Below are positions 22,897 through 34,625 of a DNA stretch of 64,000 nucleotides, in pieces (within the stretch, counting starts at the first letter, position 1; each line of letters opens with the position of its first letter). The translations under genes were made by a program, and so were the position numbers. The stretch is from the NCBI RefSeq assembly GCF_001642475.1, contig NW_019174010.1, positions 90,354-154,353 on the forward strand, given 5' to 3'. This DNA is from Fonsecaea monophora (taxonomy: Eukaryota; Ascomycota; Eurotiomycetes; Chaetothyriales; Herpotrichiellaceae). The notes below the pieces were generated by a model. That model was not told the origin of the DNA and searched no databases. It was given only the letters and a program-made list of their open reading frames with translations.

Positions 22897-25800
22897 AATC
22901 GTCCGTGATGAGTGCTTGAGCATGATATTCACCGGCTATTTCTAAGTCGTCTCTGTTGGGTCGCCACGAGGGCACTGGCAGACCCATTCACCCTATACCG
23001 ACCCGGCGTTTGAAGCCCAAAAGTTGGACTTCTCGTTCGGTAAGGTGCGCCATCCTATAGGTATGTTGTTGGATCTGAGGCCTACCAATATCTGAGCTAA
23101 CTTGGCCAGCGCCAATGAGGACGAGGACGAGATAGAGGTCCATCATGGAAGGGGAACAACCCAGTCCCAAGCATGAGAACGAAAACCACATTCCAATGGG
23201 TTTGCAGATCATTCTATCATTCTATCACACAAGTCCTGTGGCTTTGGAGGCTGCGAACCACCTCTGTCGTACGATGGGAGGGAAGCAGGATCACACATGG
23301 AGCCAGTCGCCGTTTTGAAGAAGGGCGTAACGGGGACAACAGCCACAAGAAATAAGACATTAATACAGAGAAAGCGGAAGAGGTCAGAATGGCTGGGAGG
23401 GAGACTGGCTTTGCAGAGGTTGTATCACTGGGGAGAAGCACATGGCATCGGATATAGTGTGCAGCTGACAGGATGGGGGAGTTGTCGATATGGCTGGAGC
23501 AAGGGTCCGGTTGGGATGTAGCTGTCAGGATCATGACAGAAACCTTCAAGCAGAGAGAATGTGGAATACGAGAGGGAGAGAGGGAGGATGGGAAGGGAGA
23601 GTATGAACGGTGAAAAGGAGCAGGAGGGGGAGTGCTCCTTTGTTAAATACAAGTTGCTGCCTCTCTTAGATCCGCTCACTAAATTGTAGACAGGTACAAC
23701 AGGTACCTAAGCACCTAAGGTGGTCGGGTTGTCCAGATGGTCTACTGCATCGCTAGCACCCTACTGTAAGTGCCTAGATACCTCTTTACCTACCAGTGCA
23801 GGTAGTGGTCCAGGTACAGAGTCTTGAGAGTGCGGTCGCAGTGGAAACAAGAATGATGATCGGACAACGGAGCTGGGCAGTCCACACGGTGTCCACACAA
23901 GTGTCCACAGGCTTCCTCTGATGCCCCGGCCCACGCCTGGATGCTCTTGGTACTCCGTACTGCAGCTGCATGCAGCCCATCATTTTAGCTTGTTAGCTTG
24001 TTCGCTTGGTCGCTTCGGCTGCCATGAGCAAAAACTAATTAAACCAAACTCTCTTTTGCTTTTTGGGTTCTGATCTTGTCGCAGAGGGTGCCACGTAGCA
24101 AACATCCACCTCCACCGCTGGTTTCCCTCTCATTCCCTTGACCGCTGCTTCAGCCTCTATGCACTTTGGTCCTCAACGGAAAAGGAGAAAGACATGGGAA
24201 CGATGACACTCGCGATATGGTCACAGGAGGGAGAGCACCTACTCGATATGGCTGCATCTACTACGAGGTACTCGTCATGAGTATCCTGGAATCTCCCATC
24301 TTCAAGAATCGCCCTAAAAACTTGTCTGTGAGCAGCTTGTCCTCCTCCAGCTAACCCCCAATCCTCCTCCTCCACACTTGTCTACAGGGGTCAATCCGTG
24401 GCTAACACACTATTGCCAGTCAGGTCAAGGCTAGCGACTCTAGCGACCAGGGCAGCACGCGCTTGATGCGCTGGCACGATGCAGCTTCTCCCCGATCGCC
24501 GTCTCTGAGCCTCTCGTCCACTACACTCGTCTATTGCTGACCTCTCATCTTTCGTGCCATTCAATCACTCTTTCCACTTTGCAAGCTCCCACAAAGCTCG
24601 ACGGCAACGGCTTCATTCCTTTCATTTGCTCCTGTTGCTGCCCAGAATATCATCGTCATGGTTTGGTGATCATTGGGGCCCTTCCCCGTCCAACGCTACT
24701 GCTCGTCCTGCAGCTGTTCACCGTCACTACGGTCTCCATCTTGTTCTTGACTAACTAGGTTCATATCCGACTCCATACCGGCATCCTGCATCTGCAACTC
24801 TCTGCGTCGGTACTGCACGCCTTCCTGCCCTCCCGTTGACAACTGTCCAGTCTCGGAATCTGCCCTTGTGTGCGTTTCCCTTGCTCCTGGCCCAGCGAGC
24901 TGCGGTCGTGAGCCAACACCAACCTCGCCAATCAGTCGTCCATCCGATTTGTTCTCCAGCGTGAATCGCCCCCCAGGGAAGGAGAAGAAAGGCAGAAAAA
25001 AGACCTTGCTGATTTGAGCCGGATGAAACCTTTGGAGAGATCGCAGCAACACATTCGAGCGGTACTTGCTCACCCCAATTGAACGCCCACTCCCCCGATA
25101 CAGACCAGAGGCTCTTGTTCTCCCCTGCGTCCCAAACACCATGCGTCAGACCAGAAAAAGCGGTACCCGACAGCCTCATTTCCAGACGAAAGCCCTGCGA
25201 CCACAATTGCAACCTCCAACACTACCTGTCCCAGATTCATTGGTCCCAACAATAAGGGTGCTGGGCGAATAGGCGGTTTTGCGCCAGTGTGTTGTACGTA
25301 GGCGCTCCAATCCCAAGCTGCTGTGGCTCTGTAGCTTCCTCCGGGAACGTTGCATGGACGTCATGGGCGACTTTTCTTCGGTGTCTGCGAGCTGACATCT
25401 GGCCTCAGAAACCCAATTTCGGCAGCACCACAGCTGCACAGCCTTTTGCAGAGCTGTCAATCCGCCATTACGAGTCCCTTTCCCTTTTCCACCTGTACAT
25501 TTTTGTAACAACAGCGCATTTCCCGTCAAGATTTGAACCTAATCACCCTGGCTTTCGCCTCAGAAGTTTTCGCCTTTTTTCTTTCTGATACTTGTACCAA
25601 CAGTCGATACCCACGGGAAAAGAAGCGCATCTTGATAGACAGAAAGCGACAGTCACTCGTTTGCACGCACGCCCGCTCGCCTGATCCCACTTCCATTCCC
25701 TCCTAAATAATCCAAGACGAAGTCAAAAGTCACTTTTACCCAAAAAACGGCCGGCGGTCTCAACGTGCTTTTCTCCGACCTGTTGAAGCAAATTCTCCGA

Positions 25801-26384
25801 AAGGCCCAAACTCCGAAATAGGTGACCCAAGGCTGGGACAGCCTTGTTCAACCTTCCACACGAACCCCTTAATTTTATAAGGCGGGCATTTGTTGTAAGC
25901 GCCTTCGCATTCAGGCCGGGCGGCTAGAGGTAAATTGCATGTTTCGCTTGTATCACAAACCCAAGTTCTCTATTGAAGCATTTCTTCGTCCGTCTGTTCT
26001 TGCATCCATCCAACCAAGAAGCACCTCTCGAGTTTTTTGCCCTACCAACAAGCCGATACGCTGGGAGGGTAGCCAGGAGTTTCTTCAGTCATTCCCGGTT
26101 CATTCAGGCCCTTACAACCACAAGCCTTCCAAAGTGTCTTTGCTCCAGTTGACGGTTCTTGGCGGATGTTTTAAACACCACTCGCCAGCGACTTCCACGA
26201 CTTCTGGGTCAAAAAACAAAGAATGGATACAGATGGAATTAGGACCGACGGCATATCGGAGTCGCCAATACCCACAAAAGCGCGCAAACGATGGAAAGAA
26301 GGTTACGGGGAACTGACATATCTATCTCGACAGTGGCAGCCGTCCAGCAAGGGTCAATTAGACCCTCCTTTGTATTCGATTTGG
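22897..26384. other. Largest gap in the window (3.5 kb): PBP1 3' flank and long upstream region of the 14-3-3-like gene
   Basis: No frame here resembles a known protein. 23690-23820 is rich in GGTACCTA / TACCTACC words with a small hairpin (CTACC AGTGC AGGTAG). From about 24100 to 26200 the plus strand is pyrimidine rich, like a promoter with a long leader; several short ATG frames (for example 25939-26316) would be upstream ORFs if transcribed. A candidate leader intron acceptor (CTGAC ... CGACAG) lies just before 26336. Nothing else supported. Confidence 0.4.
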
Positions 26385-27478
26385 ATGGCCTCCTCAGAGG
26401 TGGATCAAAAGTTTCTGGGCTACTTTGCAAAAGTTACTACCACGGAGAACAATTATCTTTCTAGGTAAGGCCCCGGTCTGTGTTCAAGGACGCTGTTAAC
26501 ACAGACATGATCAATAGTTTCCTGTTCCGCGTCCTCGGCCTTTCGGTAATTCTTGCTGAGAAACTTCTACGCGCACGCCGCGCAAAACGGCTCGACCCAG
26601 TTCGAGACCCAAAAGCCCGCCACTTAATTCACCACATATTATGGCTCGCCCGCGAAGGCCTTGTTATGGTGGAGCAATATGTGCTCCCGATGGTTGGCCA
26701 TTACGTGGAACTCAAGGTGTTGAGTTACAAACTGAAGGCCAGCTTCTACCATATTTTTGTGCTGTTTCATAATGAGCCTCCCGTGAACGATCGCATTAAT
26801 CGGAGAAGGAGCATTGGGAGTAGGGATGCGAGTTATACCTTGTTTCCTGAACCTTTGAGTCCGCGGGAGTCAAGGGAGGATAGAGAAAGGCTCGGCAGAC
26901 AAGCCACCACAATCAGATCTCCTGCGGGAAACGGACGAAGAAGATCGCCAGCTATCAGTCTTGGGGGCCCAGTGGGTGGTGGGGGAATGACAGCGAATAC
27001 CCGGACTCCTCCTGGTCTTCCTCTCCCTGCAACATATCCTTACCATGCCAATGGCAACAACGGTGATGGTAATGGCAACGGCACAGCAACTTTTCTTCTT
27101 CTTTTGCAGGATTACACCCCTTACGCAACTCAAGCGTTCCGTGAAGCCGACGAACTCGCCGAGCGCCTTCTTCCCGGCTCTCACCCGGTCCGCCTGTCTG
27201 TCAAAGTCGAATACGTGGCATACGTCTACGATTGTCTCCACGAAGCGGAGGCATCGCGGAAGATGGCAAGGATGGCCATCAGACACGTGTATGAAGCGCA
27301 GGAGGGTATGGATGATGATTCGTTTCAGGATGCGGCCGAAATGGTGGGAATATTAGGGCGGATGATGAAGAGAGGACTGGGGGGAGGGGGAAGCAGTGGC
27401 AGTCAGATGCAGGGACAAAGTGTCGGCGGAGGAGCAGGCGGAAAGAGAGATGCTCAGCAACCGTCGACGTGGGTATAG
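26385..27478 (+). CDS. Divergent 14-3-3 family protein with disordered insert and Gly-rich tail
   Basis: Exons 26385-26464 and 26518-27478 (53-nt intron, GTAAGG ... CAATAG) give 346 aa, longer than ordinary 14-3-3 proteins (about 245-265). The start MASSEVDQKFLGYFAK, helices LSVILAEKLLRARR and YKLKASFYHIFVLFHN, and C-terminal HPVRLSVKVEYVAYVYDCL (equivalent to helix 7, HPIRLGLALNFSVFYYEIL) mark the fold. Residues about 115-220 are an insert rich in Arg, Ser, Pro, Gly and Asn; the tail is Gly/Ser/Gln rich. By eye alignment, the phosphate-binding lysine and the Arg-Tyr pair of canonical 14-3-3 are E41, H105 and I106; only R48 is kept. An in-frame extension reaches 26223 without a stop, but MASSEVDQ is the family-like start. 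The segment near 27080-27110 has an acceptor-like CTTTTGCAG, so a further small intron is possible. Partner and function are not known. Confidence 0.8.
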
Positions 27479-28266
27479 ATGCTGTGCGTGTGTTAGATCA
27501 ACGTGCTCATTTACTCAGTGGCTTGATATGTTTGACATCCAAGGCTGGCTTTCCAAATGGACAAATCCAAACGGATATCTTTCACCGCCTGTGGTCATTT
27601 GCTAGAGTGATATCTTGGATACTCTTTCTTGTCAATTCTCAGGCTGACCAGCAATATTGGGATGGGGGAAAGAGAATAAGAAAGAGCGCTGAGGCGACGG
27701 TGAGACTGACAACTCATAAGGACTATAGAGGCTCGCCCTGTCTATACTGCACTCCGGAGCCAAACCATCAGTTTCCACACTGAGGATCTGCGTGGGGCTT
27801 TAGTTGCGGTGGGTGGCAAACCTTTGATCCAACTTCACCTCAACCTCATGTAGCGACTGCCACGGGATTGGACAGAAAGGCAAGTCGGCAAGGCCCTAGA
27901 GGAGAAAACAAAGACGCATTTTGCTATCAATTATTATTTATTTGCCATCATCTCTTCTTGCGCTGTGTGTGACTTCTCTACATATTTAACTTCCCGTAAC
28001 CAAAGTCTCGCTCTTCCTTTTCTTTTGTTCCACTTTCCCTTCACTTCAGAGACCATCACAGCTCCCACCGCTCTACACTCGCATACCCGCTAATCCCCAT
28101 CCCATCACCGAAGACCTCGTTGGAGATCGGCCTTCAGGTTTGTTCCAACACTCCGGCCTCCGCTTCTTGTGAAACGCGACCAGCGCTAACTCCGATACGC
28201 GCTTCCTTAGGCACTTGCCACATTCCTCACTTCTCCGTCTTTTTCAACACCTTCTACACCACCAAA
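27479..28266. other. Intergenic: 14-3-3-like 3' flank and SUMO promoter/leader
   Basis: Tandem plus-strand neighbours. The last 250 bases are pyrimidine rich (CTTCCTTTTCTTTTG) and probably form the SUMO leader. No gene seen. Confidence 0.4.
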
Positions 28267-28639
28267 ATGTCCGACGCTGGCCAAGGAGGGTCGCCAAACG
28301 GTGCGGCTGGTGATGCGCCGCCTGCTGGAGTCACCAACAACGAGCATCTGAATATCAAGGTCACAGACGGGAACAACGAAGTTTTCTTCAAGATCAAGCG
28401 AAGCACAAAGTTGGAGAAGCTGATGCGGGCATTCTGCGAGAGACAAGGCAAAGATCCCAAGGCAGCGCGGTTTCTATTCGACGGTCAAAAGGTGCAGGCT
28501 GGTGATACCCCCGAACAAGTGAGTGATGAGACTACCAAGAGGGGAAGACTCAGAGCCCGCTGACAAATGTGCGCAGCTTGAAATGCAAGATGGCGATTCC
28601 ATCGAAGTCCATCAAGAGCAGATTGGCGGTCGAGCATAG
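28267..28639 (+). CDS. SMT3: SUMO, small ubiquitin-like modifier
   Basis: Ubiquitin-like modifier attached to lysines of nuclear and other proteins. Exons 28267-28518 and 28577-28639 (58-nt intron, GTGAGT ... GCGCAG) give 104 aa. The acidic and Gly-rich leader (about 25 residues) is followed by the beta-grasp core: EHLNIKVTDGNNEVFFKIK, LEKLMRAFCERQGK, RFLFDGQKVQ, then after the junction LEMQDGDSIEVHQEQIGG. The precursor ends GG-RA, so a SUMO protease must remove two residues to expose the diglycine. Length and order match fungal SUMO. The open frame continues 147 bases upstream of ATG 28267, but that stretch is leader; the ATG has a good AAAATGTC context. Confidence 0.96.
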
Positions 28640-30601
28640 CTACCTCTGCATGACGAAGAAACGACATTGAGATGGCGGCGGCTACAACTTTTTTTGCATG
28701 GATACTTTTCTGGGCATGGGAGACGAAAGACTGGGCTCTGAACGATTGGGCTCTGAACAAGGGCGCGCGGATGGTAACCTGGCAAACGGGATGATGTTTT
28801 GGACAAGTCACGATAGCAAGAGGCCGACAACGGGTCATCTCCCCTTGATCAGTGGAAGATGCCCGACTACTAGGGCGACATGTACCTCGTAGATGACTCT
28901 TTCCCAGCAATTGCTCGAGAACTGATATTATGTCCATTGCCTGGCAAAGCGGCAATGCAGCTGGCAGCCTCGGGGACGACATTAGCTGAAGCAAGGTGTG
29001 GGGTGCCGGGGTTTTTAGCTCAAGGTTGACAAGTTCAGTGATTGATTGCTTGCTTGCTCGCTCCAATTCCATGACTACCGTGATATTAGTCCAAGACACT
29101 ACCAGGTCACCAGATGCACAGGTGCGGTCAGATTTGAGCCGTGGCGCAAGGTGCGAGACGACGCTCTGTACACGTCTTAGTTTGATCTTTCCAAGTGGGT
29201 GGTGGGCCTTGGGTAATATTCCCTCAGCCTTACTCTGGCCATCTCCATCACCATTACACAGTCCTCGCCAGAAGACTGCAAGCTACAGGCTGCTCGCATG
29301 AGTGGATGTCTACCCACGCCCGTTAGCATTACCATTACCCTTATCAGCACCAGTACCAGGACCAGTACCATCAGGCTGAGGGGAATGCCGAGGCTGACAC
29401 TGAAGTTGAGGTTGAGAACTGAGGCTGTGGAAAAAAGTACTGCAAGTGGCCCCCACCCATATGTCCTGTCCTGTCCTGATCCGTCCTGCGGGGTCCTGCA
29501 AGGAAGGTAGACAGATGGATAGATATATATAGAGAGAGAGGGAAAGAGAGAGAAAAGATCTAGGCAGGTCTCTTGCCATCACATCACATCACATCACATC
29601 ACATCACATCACATCACATCACATCACATCACATCACATCACATCACATCACATCACATCACATCATATCATATGATACAACATCACTCACACCTTACAC
29701 CTCACGAGGAGAAGCACGGGTACGGGTACCGGGTACGAGGGAGCCAGTATAGCGAAATAGATATAGATATAGGCCCCTTTGTCTTTCTCTTCCTCCTCTT
29801 TCTCTAACCCGACCTGAGCTGATCTGATCTGGTCCGATCTCGTCCTTTCAATCCCACCCGCTGTATATCTACCATTTCCACGTCCTGTGCGGTGTTCCGA
29901 GACACACCATACAAGGGAAATATATACCTAGTATCACATGTCCTGTGCGGAAGAAAGACGTAGACAAATCCGTGCAAAAATGTCTCTCTGTCTCTCTATA
30001 TACCGACTACATAGGTGTACATCTGTGTCGGTGTTGGGGGGAGGGAGTGTTGCGTATGTATATACACCCTCCCTCGGTTGTGGGGTGACAGGTACTGAGT
30101 ACAAGAACCAAAAACGACTTTAGTCATTCAATCTGCAGAGATGAAAATGTCCAGGTGCTCGGTGATAAGAGACAAAACACGGCTGTCGACTTCACTTCCA
30201 GACTTCTACATAAACACGCATGTATCCCATGGCACCATCTTCAGACGTACAAATGTGCATGGCATGGCTACTTCTACGAACACGTCAAAAAGTCAACCTC
30301 TGATAGAGAATGAAACTGCTTCATTCCAATTCACTACCTTCGCCACGCTTGCTTGCTATGGATGAAAGGGCTGGTCTCAGCTTAGTCGATGCCTGATATT
30401 CTTCATCCTGCCCTGCATCGCATCGCCCTAGAAAATCAACGGAAATTTGGTGCTGATGGGGATTCCAAAACCAATCAATGGTCCTGTCCTTCTAACTTGT
30501 CCACACTACTGCAACCATGCCACCGACATTGTTTGCTGTGTTCAGAAGTACACTGACAAGAGACAGACCCAGCTCGTCGTGTAGGGAAACTTGATGTGGA
30601 T
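28640..30601. other. Convergent, repeat-bearing intergenic region (SUMO / beta-tubulin 3' flanks)
   Basis: 2 kb between converging genes with no supported gene. It holds an AG-rich tract (29528-29555), the ACATC satellite and a GGGTACGGGTACCGGGTACG run near 29718. Base composition is uneven, alternating purine- and pyrimidine-rich blocks. Confidence 0.5.
29577..29665. repeat. (ACATC)n pentanucleotide tandem repeat, 17 perfect units
   Basis: Positions 29581-29665 are 17 uninterrupted copies of ACATC, preceded by CATC and followed by decayed copies (ATATC ATATG). No spacers, so not a CRISPR array. Perfect units suggest recent slippage; copy number may vary among strains or be compressed in assembly. 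Confidence 0.97.
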
Positions 30602-32371
30602 TTATGCTTCCTCCTCCAAAGGAGCCTCCTCCTCGCCGTACTCCTCTTCTCCCTCGGAGATGCTGGCATCTTGGTATTGTTGATACTCCGAGACGAGATC
30701 ATTCATGTTGGACTCAGCCTCGGTGAATTCCATCTCGTCCATTCCCTCGCCGGTGTACCAATGCAAGAAAGCCTTGCGTCGGAACATGGCCGTGAATTGG
30801 TCACCAACGCGCTTGAAGAGTTCTTGGATAGAGGTAGAGTTGCCCACGAAAGTAGATGACATCTTCAGGCCACGTGGGGGAATCGAGCAAAGAGCGGTTT
30901 GCACGTTGTTGGGGATCCACTCGACGAAATAGCTGCTGTTCTTGTTTTGAACGTTACGCATCTGATCCTCAACTTCCTTCATGCTGACCTTGCCGCGGAA
31001 AATAGCAGAGCAAGTCAGATATCGGCCGTTCCGGAAGTCGGAAGCAGCCATCATGTTCTTGGGGTCGAACATCTGCTGTGTAAGCTCGGGAACACTGACG
31101 GCGCGGAAGGAGTAGGCGTTGCGGCTGGTGAGAGGAGCAAAGCCAACCATGAAGAAGTGAAGTCGAGGGAAGGGGACCATGTTGACGGCCAATTTTCTAA
31201 GGTCAGAGTTGAGCTGACCGGGGAAACGCAGGCAAGTGGTGACGCCCGACATGACTGCCGAGACAAGATGGTTCAAGTCGCCATATGAAGGGTTGGACAG
31301 CTTGAGGGTGCGCATGCAAATGTCGTAGAGAGCCTATGCAGGTCAGAATAGAGCGAACCATGATCAGATATATGACATACCTCGTTGTCGATGCAGAAGG
31401 TCTCATCCGAGTTCTCGACCAATTGGTGAACAGACAGGGTAGCATTGTATGGTTCAACCACAGTATCGGAAACCTTGGGGGAGGGGACCACGGAGAAAGT
31501 GGCCATCATTCGGTCGGGGAATTCTTCTCGGATCTTGGAGATCAACAATGTACCCATACCGGCACCAGTACCACCACCAAGGGAGTGGGTGATCTGGAAC
31601 CCTTGAAGGCAATCGCAGCTCTCGGCTTCACGTCGGACGACATCGAGAACTTGGTCTACAAGCTCGGCACCCTCGGTATAGTGGCCTTTGGCCCAGTTGT
31701 TTCCTGCAAAGGGGTATTATTGGTGTGGTCACTTTTATGGTATGGAGCTGTTCAATCCTCTTACCAGCACCGCTCTGGCCAAAGACAAAGTTATCAGGAC
31801 GGAAGAGCTGACCGAAGGGGCCAGCTCGAACAGCGTCCATAGTACCAGGTTCGAGATCAACGAGGACGGCACGGGGGACATATTTGTTTCCGGAAGCCTG
31901 TATACATGTCAGGGGTGAACGAAGTTGGAGGATCTAGGGATGGACATACCTCGTTGAAGTAGACGTTCATGCGTTCAAGTTGGAGATCCGAGGTGCCATT
32001 GTAACTATTTGCATGGTCAACTCCATGGTCAAGGGGATGGACATAGGTAATGACATACACTCCAGAGCCGTCAAGGCCATGCTCTCCTGAGATGATCTGC
32101 CTGGAAGCTCGTTAGATATGAAGTTGTCGCGTGTTAGAAGGCGGCATACCAGAACGCAGCACCAATTTGGTTGCCCTACGAATTTTTGTCAGTCTCCAAA
32201 AAAACACTGATAATTTGGCTCGATAGCACTCACACATTGGCCGGTTTGCAAGTGAACCTATTTGTGATGGACATGTCAGTCTCTGAGCTTTGAAGGGACA
32301 TTGAATGGCGGGGTGCAAGGACAGGGGTAAACAGCGTTTGGGACGCGTAGCAAACTCACTATTTCACGCAT
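30602..32371 (-). CDS. TUB2: Beta-tubulin
   Basis: Structural GTPase of microtubules. Eight exons on minus: 32371-32360, 32257-32234, 32175-32150, 32100-32059, 32004-31950, 31897-31765, 31703-31381, 31333-30602. Total 1347 nt, 448 aa. The spliced protein starts MREIVHLQTGQC, has the tubulin signature GGGTGAGMG at 140-147, and ends in an acidic tail (EEEYGEEEAPLEEEA). The seven introns (47-102 nt) crowd the 5' end, where exons are as short as 12, 24 and 26 nt, as usual for ascomycete beta-tubulin. Residues linked to benzimidazole resistance are of the sensitive type: H6, Y50, F167, E198, F200, L240. The residues NAYSF, where many fungi have GAHSF, and the APLEEEA tail may help place the species. 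Confidence 0.98.
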
Positions 32372-32810
32372 GGTGTTGGAGTGATGAGGGTGATGGAGGA
32401 ATTATGGTTAGGTTGCGAGATGATGAAGATGATGGAAGAGCTACTCCAAAGAACGGTCTCTCCAGAATATGGTAAGGTGGTGAGGTGCAGTTGTGGACGA
32501 CGAGACAGAATTGAAGGCCGCAGGTCAACAAACTCGAAGTTTGGGCAGTGGAGCGCCAAGCATCCAGCGCGATAGGCACAAGGTCAGGCGGTGAAGAAGG
32601 CGCTAACCAGAGTCAACGCCTTTCCGTTTTGGGCCTTTCGGCAATACAAAGGAGACGCGCAGGGATCGACACCAGCTTCACCGCGATATGATGTGACATA
32701 GTCATGTTCGCACTTGGAAAAAAGGTGTATACTTTTGCTATCGTTGTTAATGCAGGCATGACATATGTGATGCCGGGTATTAAAAATATCCGCTTTGAGT
32801 CCTGTCTCTG
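32372..32810. other. Intergenic: beta-tubulin upstream region / P5C dehydrogenase 3' flank
   Basis: Short gap holding the TUB2 promoter and leader. ATG-rich GATGAAGATGATGG tract near 32420. No gene seen. Confidence 0.4.
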
Positions 32811-34625
32811 TTACACTTCATTGGAAGGATATTCCACCTTTGTAGTTGGCAACGTCTCCTCCTTCATCGACCTCATACTGACAAATCGCGACAAGATCGC
32901 TGCTGATCCAGCCTTGTCATTTGTCCCCGAAGCGCGTGCACCTCCAAATGGTTGCTGGCCAACGACAGCACCTGTTCTCCAAGTCAGTGAATTGCAGACA
33001 CCAGCTCATCAAGTCCCACACTTACCTGTACTCTTACAATTGATATAATAGTTGCCGGCCGCATTCCTCAAAGCCTCCTCGGCATACCTTACAGCCGCAC
33101 GATCTTGAGCAAACACCGCTCCTGTCAGACCATAGTCCGAAGTACTATCTACGAGCTTACAGGCCTTTTCGAATGCATCCGGGGCGGCGTCATCGTAGAC
33201 ATAGACTGTCAGAATCGGTCCAAAGAACTCGGTGCTCAAGTTCTGGTGGCTTGGATCTTTGGCGACGTAGATGGTAGGATGCACATACCACCCCTTTGAG
33301 CTGTCGTATTTGCCACCAGTAAGAAGCTCCAGTGAACTATCGTTCTTCGCAGCGTCGATCACACCAGACAGCTTCTTGAAGCTTGCCTCGTGAATGACTG
33401 GTCCGATAAAGTTTCCAAAGTCTTCTGGAGGTCCAACTTTGAGCTTCTCGGTTTCCTCAACAAGCTTGGTTTTGAAGTCGGGCCATATCGACGACGGCAC
33501 ATAGAGTCTGGAGCAAGCGCTGCATTTTTGACCTTGATACTCGAACGCACCCCTGATTGTTTGCACCACTGCATTGGTGATATCGGCACTGTTGTGGACC
33601 AGATGAAAGTTCTTCCCGCCAGTTTCTCCCACTATTCTGGGGTAACCCTTGTACCTCCCTTCGGCAATGCCCTGTCCAATCTGCCCATATAGCTTTCGGA
33701 AGACAGCCGTCGATCCCGTGTAGTGCAGAGCTGCGAATTGCTTGTGGTTGAGGACAGCCTTGGTAACTTCCTCGGCGTCACCGGGTACAAACTGGATGAC
33801 GCCAGCAGGGAGTCCAGCCTCGGTGAGGATCTGATGGATCAGATAATTTGACGCAATGGCCGACGGACTGGGCTTCCAGATTACCACATTTCCCATCAAA
33901 GCTGGGGCACCAGGCAGATTCCCTCCGATAGCCGTAAAGTTGAATGGAGAAATAGCATAGACAAAGCCTTCAAGTGGCCTGTACTCGACTCTGTTCCAAA
34001 CCCCTGGAGAGTTGTATGGTGGCTGCTGCGCATATAGTTCCTCCGCATACCGTACATTGAATCGAAGAAAATCAATTAGCTCTGCGGCCGCATCGATCTC
34101 CGCCTGCCATGCATTCTTTCCCTGTCCCAGCATTGTTGCAGCCATCAGCTCATATCTGTATTTTGTGCTGATCAGATCAGCGGCCTTGAGAAATATCGCG
34201 GCTCGATCGGCGAAGGGCAAAGATTCCCAGGCGGGCTTTGCAGCGAGGGCACCTTCAATAGCGCTGTTGACATCTTCGGTCGAGGCATTGGAGTATTTGG
34301 CCACGGTGGTTGCGTGGGAGGAAGGGCTTTTCTGTGTGAGGATGGAGGACGTCTTGACAGCTCTTCCAGAGACAACTAGAGGAACTTCGAGGGGCGCCTT
34401 CTCTTGCAGAGCTACCACCGCAGAAGCTAGGGCCTCGCGCGACGGACCTCCCTTCTCATAATGCTTGTTCGGCTCGTTAGTGATGTTCGGTAGGCGGAAA
34501 GCTGCGAGGGTCGACATTGTGCTGCGAGGTTGGCGGAGACTGTGAAGGGATCGAGTGGTGGGAGCAGTAGCAGAAGGGAGAGACGGTCGAGAAAACGAGA
34601 AGACTGCTCTGATTGAACCAGACAT
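32811..34625 (-). CDS. PUT2: Delta-1-pyrroline-5-carboxylate dehydrogenase, mitochondrial
   Basis: Oxidises pyrroline-5-carboxylate / glutamate semialdehyde to glutamate with NAD+, the second step of proline use, in the mitochondrial matrix. Exons 34625-33026 and 32971-32811 (54-nt intron, GTAAGT ... GAACAG) give 586 aa. The first about 45 residues (MSGSIRAVFSFSRPS...) are rich in Arg/Ser and lack acids, as expected of an import signal; the mature part begins near STLAAFRLPNITNEPNKHY. Aldehyde dehydrogenase motifs: VGETGGKNFHLVH with the general base, and GQKCSACSRLYVP with the nucleophilic cysteine. Splicing restores the family C-terminus, INCKSTGAVVGQQPFGGAR ... KVEYPSNEV. An open frame eight codons longer begins with GTG and is not used. 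No proline-specific regulator gene is adjacent. Confidence 0.95.

Noticed and set aside
24696..25142. 148-codon frame on minus in the large gap
   Set aside because: It is the complement of a pyrimidine-rich region, so purine-rich codons keep it open; no family resemblance.
25520..25560. tRNA-like B box on minus (GGTTCAAATC)
   Set aside because: The T-stem has only weak wobble pairing, and no A box, anticodon arm or acceptor stem can be built upstream.
26223..26384. 54-codon in-frame extension of the 14-3-3-like protein
   Set aside because: Open but unlike the family; MASSEVDQKF matches the expected start. Kept only as a possibility in the gene entry.
29577..29665. CRISPR-like repetition
   Set aside because: Units are five bases with no spacers; a simple satellite in a eukaryotic genome.
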